Source: Bradyrhizobium sp. SRL28
GTDB taxonomy: Bacteria; Pseudomonadota; Alphaproteobacteria; Rhizobiales; Xanthobacteraceae
Length of the DNA stretch: 64,000 bases
Assembly: GCF_018596315.1 (NCBI RefSeq)
Contig: NZ_JAHEAG010000011.1
Location: 62,001 to 126,000, forward strand
Direction: 5' to 3'
Shown here: positions 32,038-40,945 of the stretch, piece by piece
Layout of the letters: each line of letters opens with the position of its first letter
Numbering within the stretch: the first letter of the stretch is position 1
Notes under the pieces: generated by a model
Seen by the model: the letters and a program-made list of their open reading frames with translations, nothing else
Told to the model about the DNA's origin: nothing
The model's database searches: none
Made by a program: the position numbers and the translations under genes

Positions 32038-33622
32038 ACGCCAGCAAGAGATAGACCGCGCAGGTCCACATCGCCTGCCAGTTCTGGTTGCCCTCGTTGA
32101 AGCCGGTGAAGAGCGCGGCTGCAAGCAGCAGGCCGGCAAAAGCGGATTCGGCGATCGGGCGCACGCCCTCTTTCGGCCGGTTGAGCAGCATCAAGGCCGC
32201 GAACGGCACCACCGCCATGGTCAGGGAAGCAAACGGAAAGTCGCGGTAGCGCGGATCGAACACAAAGCCGAGCGCGGTGCCCGCCGCGATCACCGTGGTC
32301 ACAACAAGCACGAAACCCAGCAGCGCCGTCAGCGCCGATTTGGTCCTGATGTCGCGCGGTCCGAGCAGTTCGAGGAATGTCGGCAGCGGCCGTCCCGACA
32401 TCGCAGCGTTTGCGCACAGCATCGGTGACGCAATGCCGGCCGCCAGCAGCGCACCCCATTGCAGCCAGCCGCCGAGCCCGTAGCTCTCGTAAAACATCTT
32501 GTCGGCGGCGACCCCGAGCAGCATGCCGGCGGTCGTCGCCGAGGTCCCGACCGCGACCCACGAGGCCAGCCGCGGCTTCCATGGCCGCCGCCGCAGCGTC
32601 AGCCAGCCCGCCAGGAAGACGAAGGCGCTGAGCGCCATCCCGCATGCCATCTGCAGCTTCCAGGACGGATAATTGCTGATTGGCTCGCCGGGCGGATATT
32701 TCACCGCGCGCTGCGCGTCATCGATCAGGCCCCAATAGCCGCCGACCGTGCCCTCGAGCTGGCGTTTCCACGGCTGGTCATAGGCCTCGATCAGGTTGAC
32801 CCGAAACTTTTCGCGCTTGGCGAGGTCGAGGATTTCGGACACGACGCGCGCCTGGTTGGTGCGCGACGGCAGCGCGCCCTCGCGCATCCTGCCCGCGCTC
32901 GGCCAGCCGGTTTCGCCGATCAGGATTTCCTTGTTTGGAAACGCAACCGCCATCCGCTTGCGGATGTCGTCGACATGGGCGGCTGCGAATTTCGCGCGCA
33001 CCGGGATGTCTTCCCAGTAAGGCAGGATGTGGATCGTGACGAAGTCGACGGCGTCATAGACTTCGCGGTTGCGCAGCCAGAATTCCCAGACGTCGGCATA
33101 GGTCACGGGCACCGTGACCCGCGATTTGACCGAGCGGATATGGGCCGCGAGATCCGATGTCGTCATTTCGCCGCGCAGCAACACCTCGTTGCCGACCACC
33201 AGCGCGGTAATGACGCCCGGATGTTCCTTGGTCAGTTCGATCGCGATCGCGATCTGGGCGAGGTTCTTGATCCGGTTGCTCGAGAGCCAGATCCCCTGGA
33301 TCACCTTCAGCCCGACCTTGGCGGCCAGCGCCGGAACCTGGTCGAGCCCGTTCTCGATCGAATAGGTCCGCACGCAATCGGTGATCTTGGCGAGTTGCGC
33401 CAGATCCTGCGCGATCTGTTCAGGAGAGATCTGCGTGGTCGGTATCAGGGGTGTCTGCGCGCCGCGGAACGGGGCGTACGAAACGCATTGCAGCTTTGCG
33501 TTGGGATCGATCGGCGCGCGCGCAAGCGTAATCGGCGTGGCCAGCCACCACCAAAGAGCCGCGATCATACCGAGCGATGAAAGGAGAAGCGCCAGCGGCG
33601 TACGAAGAGAAATCGGTTCCAT
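31997..33622 (-). CDS. ndvC: Beta-1,6-glucan synthase / GH17-family protein (NdvC-like)
   Basis: 541 residues. An N-terminal anchor helix is followed by a GH17-like TIM barrel (VSYAPFRGAQTPLIPTTQIS, ITALVVGNEVLLRGEMTTSD, IHILPYWEDIPVRAKFAAAH, EILIGETGWPSAGRMREGAL). The acid/base Glu in VGNE and the nucleophile Glu in IGETGWPSAG are both present. The C-terminal third is six or more membrane helices. In Bradyrhizobium, NdvC makes the beta-1,6 linkages of the periplasmic cyclic glucan needed for hypo-osmotic growth and effective nodulation. ndvD and ndvB lie just upstream, divergently oriented. 33623-33869 is the shared intergenic region. Confidence 0.88.
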   Translation of the reverse strand: MEPISLRTPLALLLSSLGMIAALWWWLATPITLARAPIDPNAKLQCVSYAPFRGAQTPLIPTTQISPEQIAQDLAQLAKITDCVRTYSIENGLDQVPALAAKVGLKVIQGIWLSSNRIKNLAQIAIAIELTKEHPGVITALVVGNEVLLRGEMTTSDLAAHIRSVKSRVTVPVTYADVWEFWLRNREVYDAVDFVTIHILPYWEDIPVRAKFAAAHVDDIRKRMAVAFPNKEILIGETGWPSAGRMREGALPSRTNQARVVSEILDLAKREKFRVNLIEAYDQPWKRQLEGTVGGYWGLIDDAQRAVKYPPGEPISNYPSWKLQMACGMALSAFVFLAGWLTLRRRPWKPRLASWVAVGTSATTAGMLLGVAADKMFYESYGLGGWLQWGALLAAGIASPMLCANAAMSGRPLPTFLELLGPRDIRTKSALTALLGFVLVVTTVIAAGTALGFVFDPRYRDFPFASLTMAVVPFAALMLLNRPKEGVRPIAESAFAGLLLAAALFTGFNEGNQNWQAMWTCAVYLLLAFTLWRARAVQIPK

Positions 33623-33869
33623 CCTCCGGGCGGGGACCGTCGATTACCCGTTCATCGGCGTTCTGCCAAGATGGAGTATAGCCCTATTGCGCCTCATCCC
33701 CTGCGGCAGTTTTACCACCGCCATGATAAAGTTGTGACTTTGCTGGACAAAATCTGAAATACCCGTCATTTGAATCGCCGGGCCTGTCCGCCGCATTGGG
33801 GACCAATTTGGGCGGCAACAAGCCAGACCACCACACCAGCCGCGTGGCTGGAAACTAATCGGGGAATGT

Positions 33870-34454
33870 ATGCGTCGACGGTTGCTTGATCCAAGAGTTG
33901 CGGTTTTGAGGCGCTTCGCCGCTGCCGGCCTGGCCCTCCTGATCGGATCGGCTGGCGCGTTCGCCCAGAGCGGCACCCCCGCCCCGCAGGATCAGCAAGG
34001 CAAGGCACCGGCCGGCAATCAGGCCGACCCCACGAAGGATAATCAGCGGAAAACCGACGAATTCGTCGAGGCGGCCCAGGCCATCAACGGCCCGGGCGGA
34101 AACCCGGAATGCGTCTGGCTCGGCCGACGCGTCGTGCGCCTGATGTGGCGCGACGACCTCGACACCGCATTCCGCCACCTCGATCTCTACGATCGGTTCG
34201 GCTGCCCCGGCGGCCATGTCCAGGCGACCTTCCGCTGCCTGACCCGCTTTGGCGGACAGATCGATCCCAAGGTGGCCGAAACCCTCGACAGCCGCATCCA
34301 CGTCTGCTGGATCAACCCGGGCGCCCAGCCCCAGACCGCTGCGGCGGCCAACCCGGCGCCAGGGGCGCCTGCGACCGCCGGCAATGCGACGCCTGCACCG
34401 GCCGCTGCGCCCTCGCCGGCCCCCAGCCCCGCGCCTGCCGCGCCGGCGAAATAG
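33870..34454 (+). CDS. ndvD: Beta-1,3/1,6-glucan biosynthesis accessory protein (NdvD-like)
   Basis: A 194-residue secreted protein: signal peptide (FAAAGLALLIGSAGAFA), an Asp/Gln-rich linker, then a conserved core with CVWLGRRVVRLMWRDDLDTA, FRHLDLYDRFGCPGGHVQAT and DPKVAETLDSRIHVCWINPG. It carries several cysteines likely in disulfides, and an Ala/Pro-rich tail. Location between ndvC and ndvB matches the ndvD product described for Bradyrhizobium, required for glucan synthesis though not a glycosyltransferase. GGGGA precedes the ATG at 33870. Confidence 0.8.
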   Translation: MRRRLLDPRVAVLRRFAAAGLALLIGSAGAFAQSGTPAPQDQQGKAPAGNQADPTKDNQRKTDEFVEAAQAINGPGGNPECVWLGRRVVRLMWRDDLDTAFRHLDLYDRFGCPGGHVQATFRCLTRFGGQIDPKVAETLDSRIHVCWINPGAQPQTAAAANPAPGAPATAGNATPAPAAAPSPAPSPAPAAPAK

Positions 34455-34668
34455 ACGTCCGGCATTCAGGATACGTTCAGCGGAACGATCCTATCTATGC
34501 TGTGTTGGATCGACTGAGCCCTTAAGACGCCGTCCTTAAAAAAGTCATGGCGTCATACCAGTTGTGAAAACGCACGGCAGGACTATCCTTATGATGCCGC
34601 CGTGCCGGTCGAACCTAGGGGACAGGTTCGCTTCCCATAAATTACAGCCCCGTATGGTTTAGTCTCCG

Positions 34669-37347
34669 ATGCGTGCCATCGTTGCCGTTCTGCTGTTTGT
34701 CACTGCAGCTCACGCCGGGCTGTGGGGCCTGTTTCAGGAAAAGCAGGCGGCGCCCGATTTCAGGGGCATTCTGCCAAGTGTCTCCTATGCGCCGTTCGAG
34801 GGTAGCGCCCATCCGGACGTCGATAATATCCCGCAGGTCGAAAAAATCCGCGCCGACCTGAAGAAGCTGTCGACGATCACCCGCGCGATCCGTCTCTATT
34901 CCTCGACCGGTGGTGTCGAACTGGTGCCGCCGATCGCCGCCGAGTTCGGCCTCAAGGTCACCGTCGGCGCCTGGATCGACAAGAATGCCGACCGCAACAA
35001 GCGCGAGATCGAGGCGGCGATCAGCCTCGCCAAGCGCAACAGCAACGTCAACGGCATCGTCGTCGGCAACGAAACCATTTTCCGCGGCGAGCAGAAGATC
35101 GATGACCTGATCGAGCTGATCAAGCAGGTGAAGAAGTCCGTCAACGTCCCCGTGACGACGGGCGAAATCTGGAACATCTGGCGCGACAATCCGGAACTGG
35201 CGTCCTCCGTCGATTTCATCGCCGCGCACGTGCTGCCCTATTGGGAAAACTTCACCTCCAAGCAGGCCGTCGATCAGGCGGTGGCCATGTTCCAACTGCT
35301 GCGTGACCAGTTTCCCGGCAAGCGAATCGTGATTGCCGAATTCGGCTGGCCGAGCGCCGGATATAATTTGAGAAATGCCGACCCCGGCCCGTTCGAACAG
35401 GCCGCGGTGCTGCGCAATTTCGTCACCCGCGCCGAAGCCATCGGCATGGACTACAACGTCGTCGAGGCGATCGATCAGCCCTGGAAATTCTTCGAAGGCG
35501 GCGTTGGACCCTATTGGGGCATTCTCGATGCTTCCCGCGAACCGAAATTCGCGTGGACCGGCCCGATCGTGAACGAGAACTACTGGAAGCTGGCTGCGAT
35601 CGCGCTGCTGGTCGGCATCCTGATGTCGCTGCCGATCCTGCGGATCGAGCAGCCGACCATCATGCAGGCGCTGGTGCTTTCAGCGGCCGCGAGCGGCGTC
35701 GGCGCCTGGACTTCCACCGTGTTCGCCTACTGGGCCGGGCACTATTTCGTGTTCGGCTCGGCCTTCGCGCTGACGCTCGGCCTGATCCTGCTGGTTCCGC
35801 TGGTCCTGATCGCGATGGCGCGCATCGACGAAATCGCAGCGATCGCCTTCGGCCGCGGCACGCGCCGGCTGATCACCAAGAGCGCGCCGTTAGCGCCCGC
35901 CACCATCGGCGAGAACGTCGTCTTCCCGAAGGTCTCGATCCACATCCCCGCCTATTTCGAGCCGGTCGAGATGCTGAAGCAGACACTCGATGCGGTGTCG
36001 CGGCTCGACTATCCGAACTTCGAATGCGTCTGCATCATCAACAACACGCCCGACCCGGAGTTCTGGCAGCCCATCCAGGATCACTGCCGCACGCTTGGTG
36101 AGCGCTTCAAGTTCATCAACGCCGAGAAGGTGCAGGGCTTCAAGGCGGGCGCCCTGCGCATCGCCATGGAGCGCACGGCAGTCGACGCTGAAATCATCGG
36201 CATCATCGACGCCGACTATGTCGTGCATCCGGACTGGCTGAAGGATCTGGTTCCTGTGTTCGCCGACCCACGCGTCGGCCTGGTGCAGGCGCCGCAGGAA
36301 CATCGCGACGGCGACCGCTCGCTGATGCACTACATCATGAACGGCGAATATGCCGGATTCTTCGACATCGGCATGGTCCAGCGCAACGAATGCAATGCCA
36401 TCATCGTGCACGGCACGATGTGCCTGATCCGCCGTTCCGCGATGGACATGGCCGGCGGCTGGTCCAGCGACACCATCTGCGAAGACACCGATCTCGGCCT
36501 GACCATCCAGCAGCAGGGCTGGCTGACGCACTATACCAACGTCCGCTATGGCGAGGGCCTCCTGCCCGACACCTATGAAGCGTTCAAGAAGCAGCGCCAT
36601 CGTTGGGCCTATGGCGGCTTCCAGATCGTCAAGAAGCACTGGCGGCGCTTCATGCCCGGCGCGAGCCGGCTGACACCGGACCAGCGCCGCGAATTCTCGC
36701 TCGGCTGGCTGAACTGGTTAGGGGCCGAAAGCCTGGGCGTGGTGGTCGCGATTCTCAACCTGATCTGGGTGCCGATCGTCGCCTTCGCCGACATCGCCAT
36801 CCCCGATAAAATCCTGACACTGCCGATCATCGCCTCCTTCGTCGTCTCGCTGGTGCATTTCGTCGCGCTCTATCGGTTGCGGGTGAATATCAAGGCCGGC
36901 CAGATGCTGGGCGCCATGATTGCCGCGATGAGCGTGCAATGGACGGTGTCGCGCGCCGTGGCCCAGGGCCTGATCACCGAGCATCTCGCCTTCGCCCGCA
37001 CCTCCAAGGGCGGCCTGTCGCGGATGTCGATCGAATTCCAGGCGTTCTGGGAAGCCGTGATCGGCGTGCTGCTCCTGATCGGCGCCGCCGTGCTGATCGT
37101 AACGAACGGCTACAAGCAGGTGCACGAGATTTACATCTTCGCAGGCGTGCTGGTGCTGCAAAGCCTGCCGTTCCTCGCGGCGGTCGCGATCGCGCTTTTG
37201 GAAAACTCCCGCACCAATTCCTTCGCCTTCTGGCGCAACAGCGCGGTGCGGACGGCGGAACTGATCGGGCTGCGCCCGGTCAGCCTGCCGACCGTCGGCA
37301 GCCAGTCCCAGCCGGTTGCGTCGGAAATTCGCCGCGAGGCGAACTGA
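34669..37347 (+). CDS. ndvB: Beta-1,3-glucan synthase, GH17-GT2 fusion (NdvB-like)
   Basis: 892 residues with two catalytic modules. Residues 1-300: a signal-anchor and GH17-like barrel (VSYAPFEGSAHPDVDNIPQV, IVVGNETIFRGEQKIDDLIE, VIAEFGWPSAGYNL) with both Glu residues. After several helices, residues about 420-670 form a family-2 glycosyltransferase: VSIHIPAYFEPVEMLKQTLD, GIIDADYVVHPDWL (DxD near 515), ICEDTDLGLTIQQQGW, and QKQRHRW-type RHRWAYG (near 642), the Q/RxxRW motif. More helices follow to the end. This is the Bradyrhizobium-type cyclic glucan synthase, unlike the giant NdvB of Sinorhizobium. It follows ndvD on the same strand. Confidence 0.92.
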   Translation: MRAIVAVLLFVTAAHAGLWGLFQEKQAAPDFRGILPSVSYAPFEGSAHPDVDNIPQVEKIRADLKKLSTITRAIRLYSSTGGVELVPPIAAEFGLKVTVGAWIDKNADRNKREIEAAISLAKRNSNVNGIVVGNETIFRGEQKIDDLIELIKQVKKSVNVPVTTGEIWNIWRDNPELASSVDFIAAHVLPYWENFTSKQAVDQAVAMFQLLRDQFPGKRIVIAEFGWPSAGYNLRNADPGPFEQAAVLRNFVTRAEAIGMDYNVVEAIDQPWKFFEGGVGPYWGILDASREPKFAWTGPIVNENYWKLAAIALLVGILMSLPILRIEQPTIMQALVLSAAASGVGAWTSTVFAYWAGHYFVFGSAFALTLGLILLVPLVLIAMARIDEIAAIAFGRGTRRLITKSAPLAPATIGENVVFPKVSIHIPAYFEPVEMLKQTLDAVSRLDYPNFECVCIINNTPDPEFWQPIQDHCRTLGERFKFINAEKVQGFKAGALRIAMERTAVDAEIIGIIDADYVVHPDWLKDLVPVFADPRVGLVQAPQEHRDGDRSLMHYIMNGEYAGFFDIGMVQRNECNAIIVHGTMCLIRRSAMDMAGGWSSDTICEDTDLGLTIQQQGWLTHYTNVRYGEGLLPDTYEAFKKQRHRWAYGGFQIVKKHWRRFMPGASRLTPDQRREFSLGWLNWLGAESLGVVVAILNLIWVPIVAFADIAIPDKILTLPIIASFVVSLVHFVALYRLRVNIKAGQMLGAMIAAMSVQWTVSRAVAQGLITEHLAFARTSKGGLSRMSIEFQAFWEAVIGVLLLIGAAVLIVTNGYKQVHEIYIFAGVLVLQSLPFLAAVAIALLENSRTNSFAFWRNSAVRTAELIGLRPVSLPTVGSQSQPVASEIRREAN

Positions 37348-37491
37348 CGGTGGATGAACAGGCCCTGTCCGCTTCAACAAGCCGTGCTAAGCGTCACGGG
37401 CACAAAGAAAATTTGCCTTGGGCGAGTGCCGATTTTGTCGCGCCGGCACTATTGACCCGCAGGGGCCCGCCCCCTACACAGCGCGGCAAGT

Positions 37492-37567
37492 GAGCGCGTA
37501 GCTCAGGCGGTAGAGCACGTGACTTTTAATCATGGGGTCGAGGGTTCGAGTCCCTCCGCGCTCACCA
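37492..37567 (+). tRNA. tRNA-Lys (anticodon TTT)
   Basis: A complete cloverleaf of 76 nt with encoded CCA. The acceptor stem GAGCGCG pairs with CGCGCTC, the D-arm is GCTC...GAGC, and the anticodon loop CTTTTAA gives anticodon TTT. The T-arm is GAGGG-TTCGAGT-CCCTC, with discriminator A. I see no integrase or repeated 3' end next to it. Flanks 37348-37491 and 37568-37774 hold nothing else recognisable. Confidence 0.97.
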
Positions 37568-37774
37568 ACAAAGACAAACGCGATCAATGCGTTAGGAATC
37601 TTCGGCAGCGACGCCTAGAGCGCTTCTGAGCCCTAATTGTAAACCAGTTTACAAAGTTTGTTCTCCAGCCGTTCTTTGCGGAGCGCAGACAGCAGCGAAT
37701 CCGCGCGAGTTCAGGCGCCTCCATCCAGGGCGCGTGGGATCCCAGAAATGCTGATGACCGTCGATTACCATGGG

Positions 37775-38752
37775 TCAGGCTCCACCCGGCAGTGGTGCTG
37801 ATACATCGACCAACTTGCGCTCGCGCAGTTCCTGCCAGAAGGCGGCGGGCACCAACCGCTCGGCCATCGCGACGTTATCGGAAACCTCCGCAGCGGTGCG
37901 CGCGCCTTGCAGCGCGACCGTTACCGCCGGGTGGGCCATGCAGAACTGGACTGCGGCGGCCTTGAGCTCCGTGCCATGCTTGCGGCACAGCGCCTCCAGC
38001 GCCAGCGCGCGGGCTAGAAGCGCCGCATCGGCGTCTTCGTAATTGAACTTCGCGCCGGCGCGCGGATTGGCGAGGATACCGCTGTTATAGATGCCGCCGA
38101 GAATGATGCCTATGCGCTTCGCATGGCAGACCGGAAACAACGTCGTCAGCGCGTTCTGGTCGAGCAGCGTGTAGCGGCCCGCCAGCAGGAAGCAATCGAC
38201 CGGCGCGGCGTCAGTGAAACGGGCGAGCATCCCGGATTGATTCATGCCGGCGCCGATCGCCTTGACCGTGCCATCGTCGCGCAAACGCCGGAGCGCACGG
38301 AAGGCACCGGTGACGGCATCGTCATAATGGTCATCCGGATCGTGGACGAGCAGAACATCGACGCGATCGAGCCCGAGGCGGTCGAGGCTTTCATCAACCG
38401 AGCGCATCACGCCGTCATAGCTGAAATCGAATTGCGGCCGCTCGGCGGGGGTTCCCTTGTAGTGGTCGTCTTCCGGAGCGGCAGTGGCCGGGCGCAGCAG
38501 GCGTCCGACCTTGGTCGAAATCGCGAATGAATCCCGCTTTTGCCGGCGCAGAAAATGGCCCAGGCGACGCTCGGCCAAGCCAAAACCGTAAAGCGGTGCG
38601 GTGTCGAAGAAACGGACACCGAGCGACCAGGCGCGCTCGATCGTCGCTTCTGCATCGGCGTCGCTGACCGGCGAGAACAATCCACCGAGCGGAGCCGTTC
38701 CAAGGCCGATCGCCGTGACGTCGAGCCCCTCCGCGAGCCGCGCACGTTTCAT
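37775..38752 (-). CDS. Aldo/keto reductase, aldose-1-dehydrogenase-like
   Basis: A 325-residue AKR barrel. The catalytic tetrad context is visible: Asp/Tyr in VRFFDTAPLYGFGLAERRLG, Lys in AISTKVGRLLRP and His in VDVLLVHDPDDHYDD. The C-terminal region EVSDNVAMAERLVPAAFWQE matches the D-threo-aldose/L-fucose dehydrogenase and pyridoxal dehydrogenase subgroup. The ATG at 38752 has AAGGA at 7 nt, so the longer frame (38788) is rejected. It is the last gene of the sugar operon, separated from the binding-protein gene by a strong hairpin, and may oxidise a free aldose to its lactone. NAD(P) preference cannot be read. Confidence 0.88.
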   Translation of the reverse strand: MKRARLAEGLDVTAIGLGTAPLGGLFSPVSDADAEATIERAWSLGVRFFDTAPLYGFGLAERRLGHFLRRQKRDSFAISTKVGRLLRPATAAPEDDHYKGTPAERPQFDFSYDGVMRSVDESLDRLGLDRVDVLLVHDPDDHYDDAVTGAFRALRRLRDDGTVKAIGAGMNQSGMLARFTDAAPVDCFLLAGRYTLLDQNALTTLFPVCHAKRIGIILGGIYNSGILANPRAGAKFNYEDADAALLARALALEALCRKHGTELKAAAVQFCMAHPAVTVALQGARTAAEVSDNVAMAERLVPAAFWQELRERKLVDVSAPLPGGA

Positions 38753-38782
38753 TTCAAGATCCTTCCGAGGTCGAAAAGCAAC

Positions 38783-38813
38783 ATTCACTCCCCCGCGAGC
38801 TGGGGGAGTGAAT
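38783..38813 (-). terminator. Perfect 12-bp hairpin between binding-protein and reductase genes
   Basis: ATTCACTCCCCC (38783-38794) and GGGGGAGTGAAT (38802-38813) flank a 7-nt loop. On the minus strand it follows the binding-protein stop by about 30 nt and is followed by GTTGCTTTTCG, a short T-rich run. It could be a partial terminator or an mRNA-stabilising hairpin that lets the binding protein be made in excess of downstream genes. Confidence 0.75.
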
Positions 38814-38842
38814 GCGCCGGAACGTTGGGGCTGAGAACGTTC

Positions 38843-39775
38843 CTACTTCAACAATTGGGCGACGTTGCCCTTGGTCACGAGGTCGAGCCCGGTATAGATC
38901 ACCTCGGGGACCTTCTCGCCCTTCTTGATGGCGAGCAGAGCGTCCATCGCCTTCTCGCCCATCTCGAACGGGCGCTGTCCGGTCAGCGCGTTGGAATAAC
39001 CGTCACGCAGCAGTTCGAGCTGCATCTTCAGCGTATCGGCGACGACGAGCGTCAGCTTGCCGGCGTCGATGTCCTTCTTGTTCTTGTTAACGAAGGCCTT
39101 GTAGCCTTCGGGCGCGAACATCGGCCAGCCGCCGACCGGCACAATCGCCCCCAGGTCCGGCGTCGCGGTGCGCAGATCCGCCATCTGCTGCACCGCGAGC
39201 GCAGGATCGTCGTTGCAGAAGGTCGGCGAGCCCGCGACCTCGGTCCACTTCGATCCCTTGAGCGCCTCGCGCACGCCATCGACGCGCTCGGCGAGGTTCT
39301 TGGCGCCGGGGCCACCCGAGACGACGGCATACTTGCCGCCTTCGGGCTTGAGCTGAAGCAACTGCTTGCCGAGCGCGAGGCCAAAATCCTTGTTGTTGGT
39401 GCCGATATAGGCAAGGCGCTTGGAGCCCGGCGCATCCGCATCGAAGGTGATGACGGGAATGCCGGCCGCGGTCGCGGCGTCGATCGACTTGGTCATCGCG
39501 GCGACGTCGGCGACCGAAATCGCAAGGCCATCGACCTTTTGCGTGATGAAATCCTGGATGATCTGCGCCTGCGTCGCCGGCTCGTGCTCGACCGGCCCCT
39601 TATAGATGCATTCGACGTTACCGAGCTCCTTGGCGCGTTTCAGGCAGCCGTCGCGCGCGACGTCGAAGAACGGGTTGTTCATCGCCTTGGGCACGATCAC
39701 GAACTTGTAGGTCTGGGCGAATGCCGGAGTTGCCATCATCGCGACGGCCATGCCGGCAAGAAGTATCTTCCTCAT
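38843..39775 (-). CDS. Sugar ABC transporter substrate-binding protein (CUT2/RbsB-like)
   Basis: A 310-residue periplasmic protein with signal peptide KILLAGMAVAMMATPAFA. The mature part follows the ribose/xylose-binding pattern: YKFVIVPKAMNNPFFDVARD, IQDFITQKVDGLAISVADVA, AAGIPVITFDADAPGSKRLA, and NNKDFGLALGKQLLQL. The ATG at 39775 has GGAGG upstream. It is fed by the same minus-strand operon as the permease, ATPase, xylA and xylB, so a pentose such as D-xylose is the likely ligand (inference). An inverted repeat (CTCCGGAAG at 39814-39822, CTTCCGGAG at 39849-39857) lies between it and the permease gene. Confidence 0.93.
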   Translation of the reverse strand: MRKILLAGMAVAMMATPAFAQTYKFVIVPKAMNNPFFDVARDGCLKRAKELGNVECIYKGPVEHEPATQAQIIQDFITQKVDGLAISVADVAAMTKSIDAATAAGIPVITFDADAPGSKRLAYIGTNNKDFGLALGKQLLQLKPEGGKYAVVSGGPGAKNLAERVDGVREALKGSKWTEVAGSPTFCNDDPALAVQQMADLRTATPDLGAIVPVGGWPMFAPEGYKAFVNKNKKDIDAGKLTLVVADTLKMQLELLRDGYSNALTGQRPFEMGEKAMDALLAIKKGEKVPEVIYTGLDLVTKGNVAQLLK

Positions 39776-39862
39776 GGTTCCCTCCACTTTGTGCCTATCC
39801 TTTGAATTGAAGGCTCCGGAAGGCGGATAGACGATGCGCTCGTTGCTTCTTCCGGAGTAATC

Positions 39863-40945
39863 TCAAGTGATGCGCGAACGGATGCGGTCGACTAGCACGG
39901 CCAGAATGATGATCACGCCCACCAGCGTCTGCTGCCAGTAGGAGCTGACCTGCGCGAGCACGAGGCCGTTGCGGATGACCTCGAGCAGCACGCAGCCGAC
40001 GATGGCCCCGAGCGAACCGCCGACGCCACCGGCGAGATTGGCGCCGCCGATCACCGCCGCTGCGATCACGTTGAGCTCGTAGGATGTCGCCATGTTCGCA
40101 GGCGCAGACCCCAGCCAGCCCGAGACGATGATGCCCTGCAGCCCCGCGGCCAACGCGCAAATCACGTAGACTTCGATCTTGACCCGTACGACTGGGATGC
40201 CGGTCAATTCCGCCGCCTTCTCGTTGCCGCCGAGCGCGAAGACGTGACGGCCGAAGCTGGTGTGATGCAGCACAATCGCCATGACTACCGCGAGGATCAC
40301 GAGATAGATGAAAGGCGCCGGTACGCCGAACAGCTCGCCCGATGTCAGCGCGTAGAAATATTCGGCATCCGGTCCGCCCGGAAAGCTGCCGCGCCCGTTG
40401 GAGACGACATAGCCGAGACCGCGGACGATCGAGAGCATGCCGAGGGTAGTGACAAAGGGCGACAGCCCGAGCACGGCGATGCAGAAGCCGTTGACGAGGC
40501 CGACGATCAGCGCGACGACAAGCCCCGCCAGGATCGAGAGGAGCAGGATCAGCCCCGGCACATTGGCGACCACGGTCTTGCCGTCCGCAGCCAGATGCAC
40601 GAACAGGGACGCCCCTGGCATGCCCGGCGTCGACAGGCCGGACATCACCATGGAGGTGATCATGGCGGAGAAGCACATCATCGATCCGACCGACAGATCG
40701 ATGCCGCCGGTGATGATCACAAAAGTGATGCCAAGCGTAGCAATGGCGATGAAGGAAAAGTTCTTCGCCACGTTCTGCATGTTGCCCTGCGTGAAGAAGT
40801 AGGGGCTGGCAAAATGCATCGCGATCATTAGCCCCAACAGCGCCAGCAGAACGTAGCCGGTTTGCGATGCGAAGATGCCGCGCTGCCACCATTTGATGCG
40901 GCCGACATTGGTGAAGGAAATTGGAGTTTCCAGCGGCATGGCCAT
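39863..40945 (-). CDS. Sugar ABC transporter permease (CUT2 family)
   Basis: A 360-residue inner-membrane permease with about ten helices. It has the BPD_transp_2 pattern GITFVIITGGIDLSVGSMMC, GLVNGFCIAVLGLSPFVTTL, FIYLVILAVVMAIVLHHTSF and GRHVFALGGNEKAAELTGIP. The ATG at 40945 overlaps the stop of the ATPase gene by one base (TGATG), showing translational coupling. A homodimer with two copies of the half-size ATPase is expected. Confidence 0.95.
   Translation of the reverse strand: MAMPLETPISFTNVGRIKWWQRGIFASQTGYVLLALLGLMIAMHFASPYFFTQGNMQNVAKNFSFIAIATLGITFVIITGGIDLSVGSMMCFSAMITSMVMSGLSTPGMPGASLFVHLAADGKTVVANVPGLILLLSILAGLVVALIVGLVNGFCIAVLGLSPFVTTLGMLSIVRGLGYVVSNGRGSFPGGPDAEYFYALTSGELFGVPAPFIYLVILAVVMAIVLHHTSFGRHVFALGGNEKAAELTGIPVVRVKIEVYVICALAAGLQGIIVSGWLGSAPANMATSYELNVIAAAVIGGANLAGGVGGSLGAIVGCVLLEVIRNGLVLAQVSSYWQQTLVGVIIILAVLVDRIRSRIT

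Noticed and set aside
32459..33580. 373-residue frame antisense to ndvC
   Set aside because: Shadow frame; the opposite strand carries a clear GH17 protein.
37492..37567. tRNA-Lys as an integration site
   Set aside because: No repeated 3' end and no integrase nearby; flanking genes look like native core and sugar genes.
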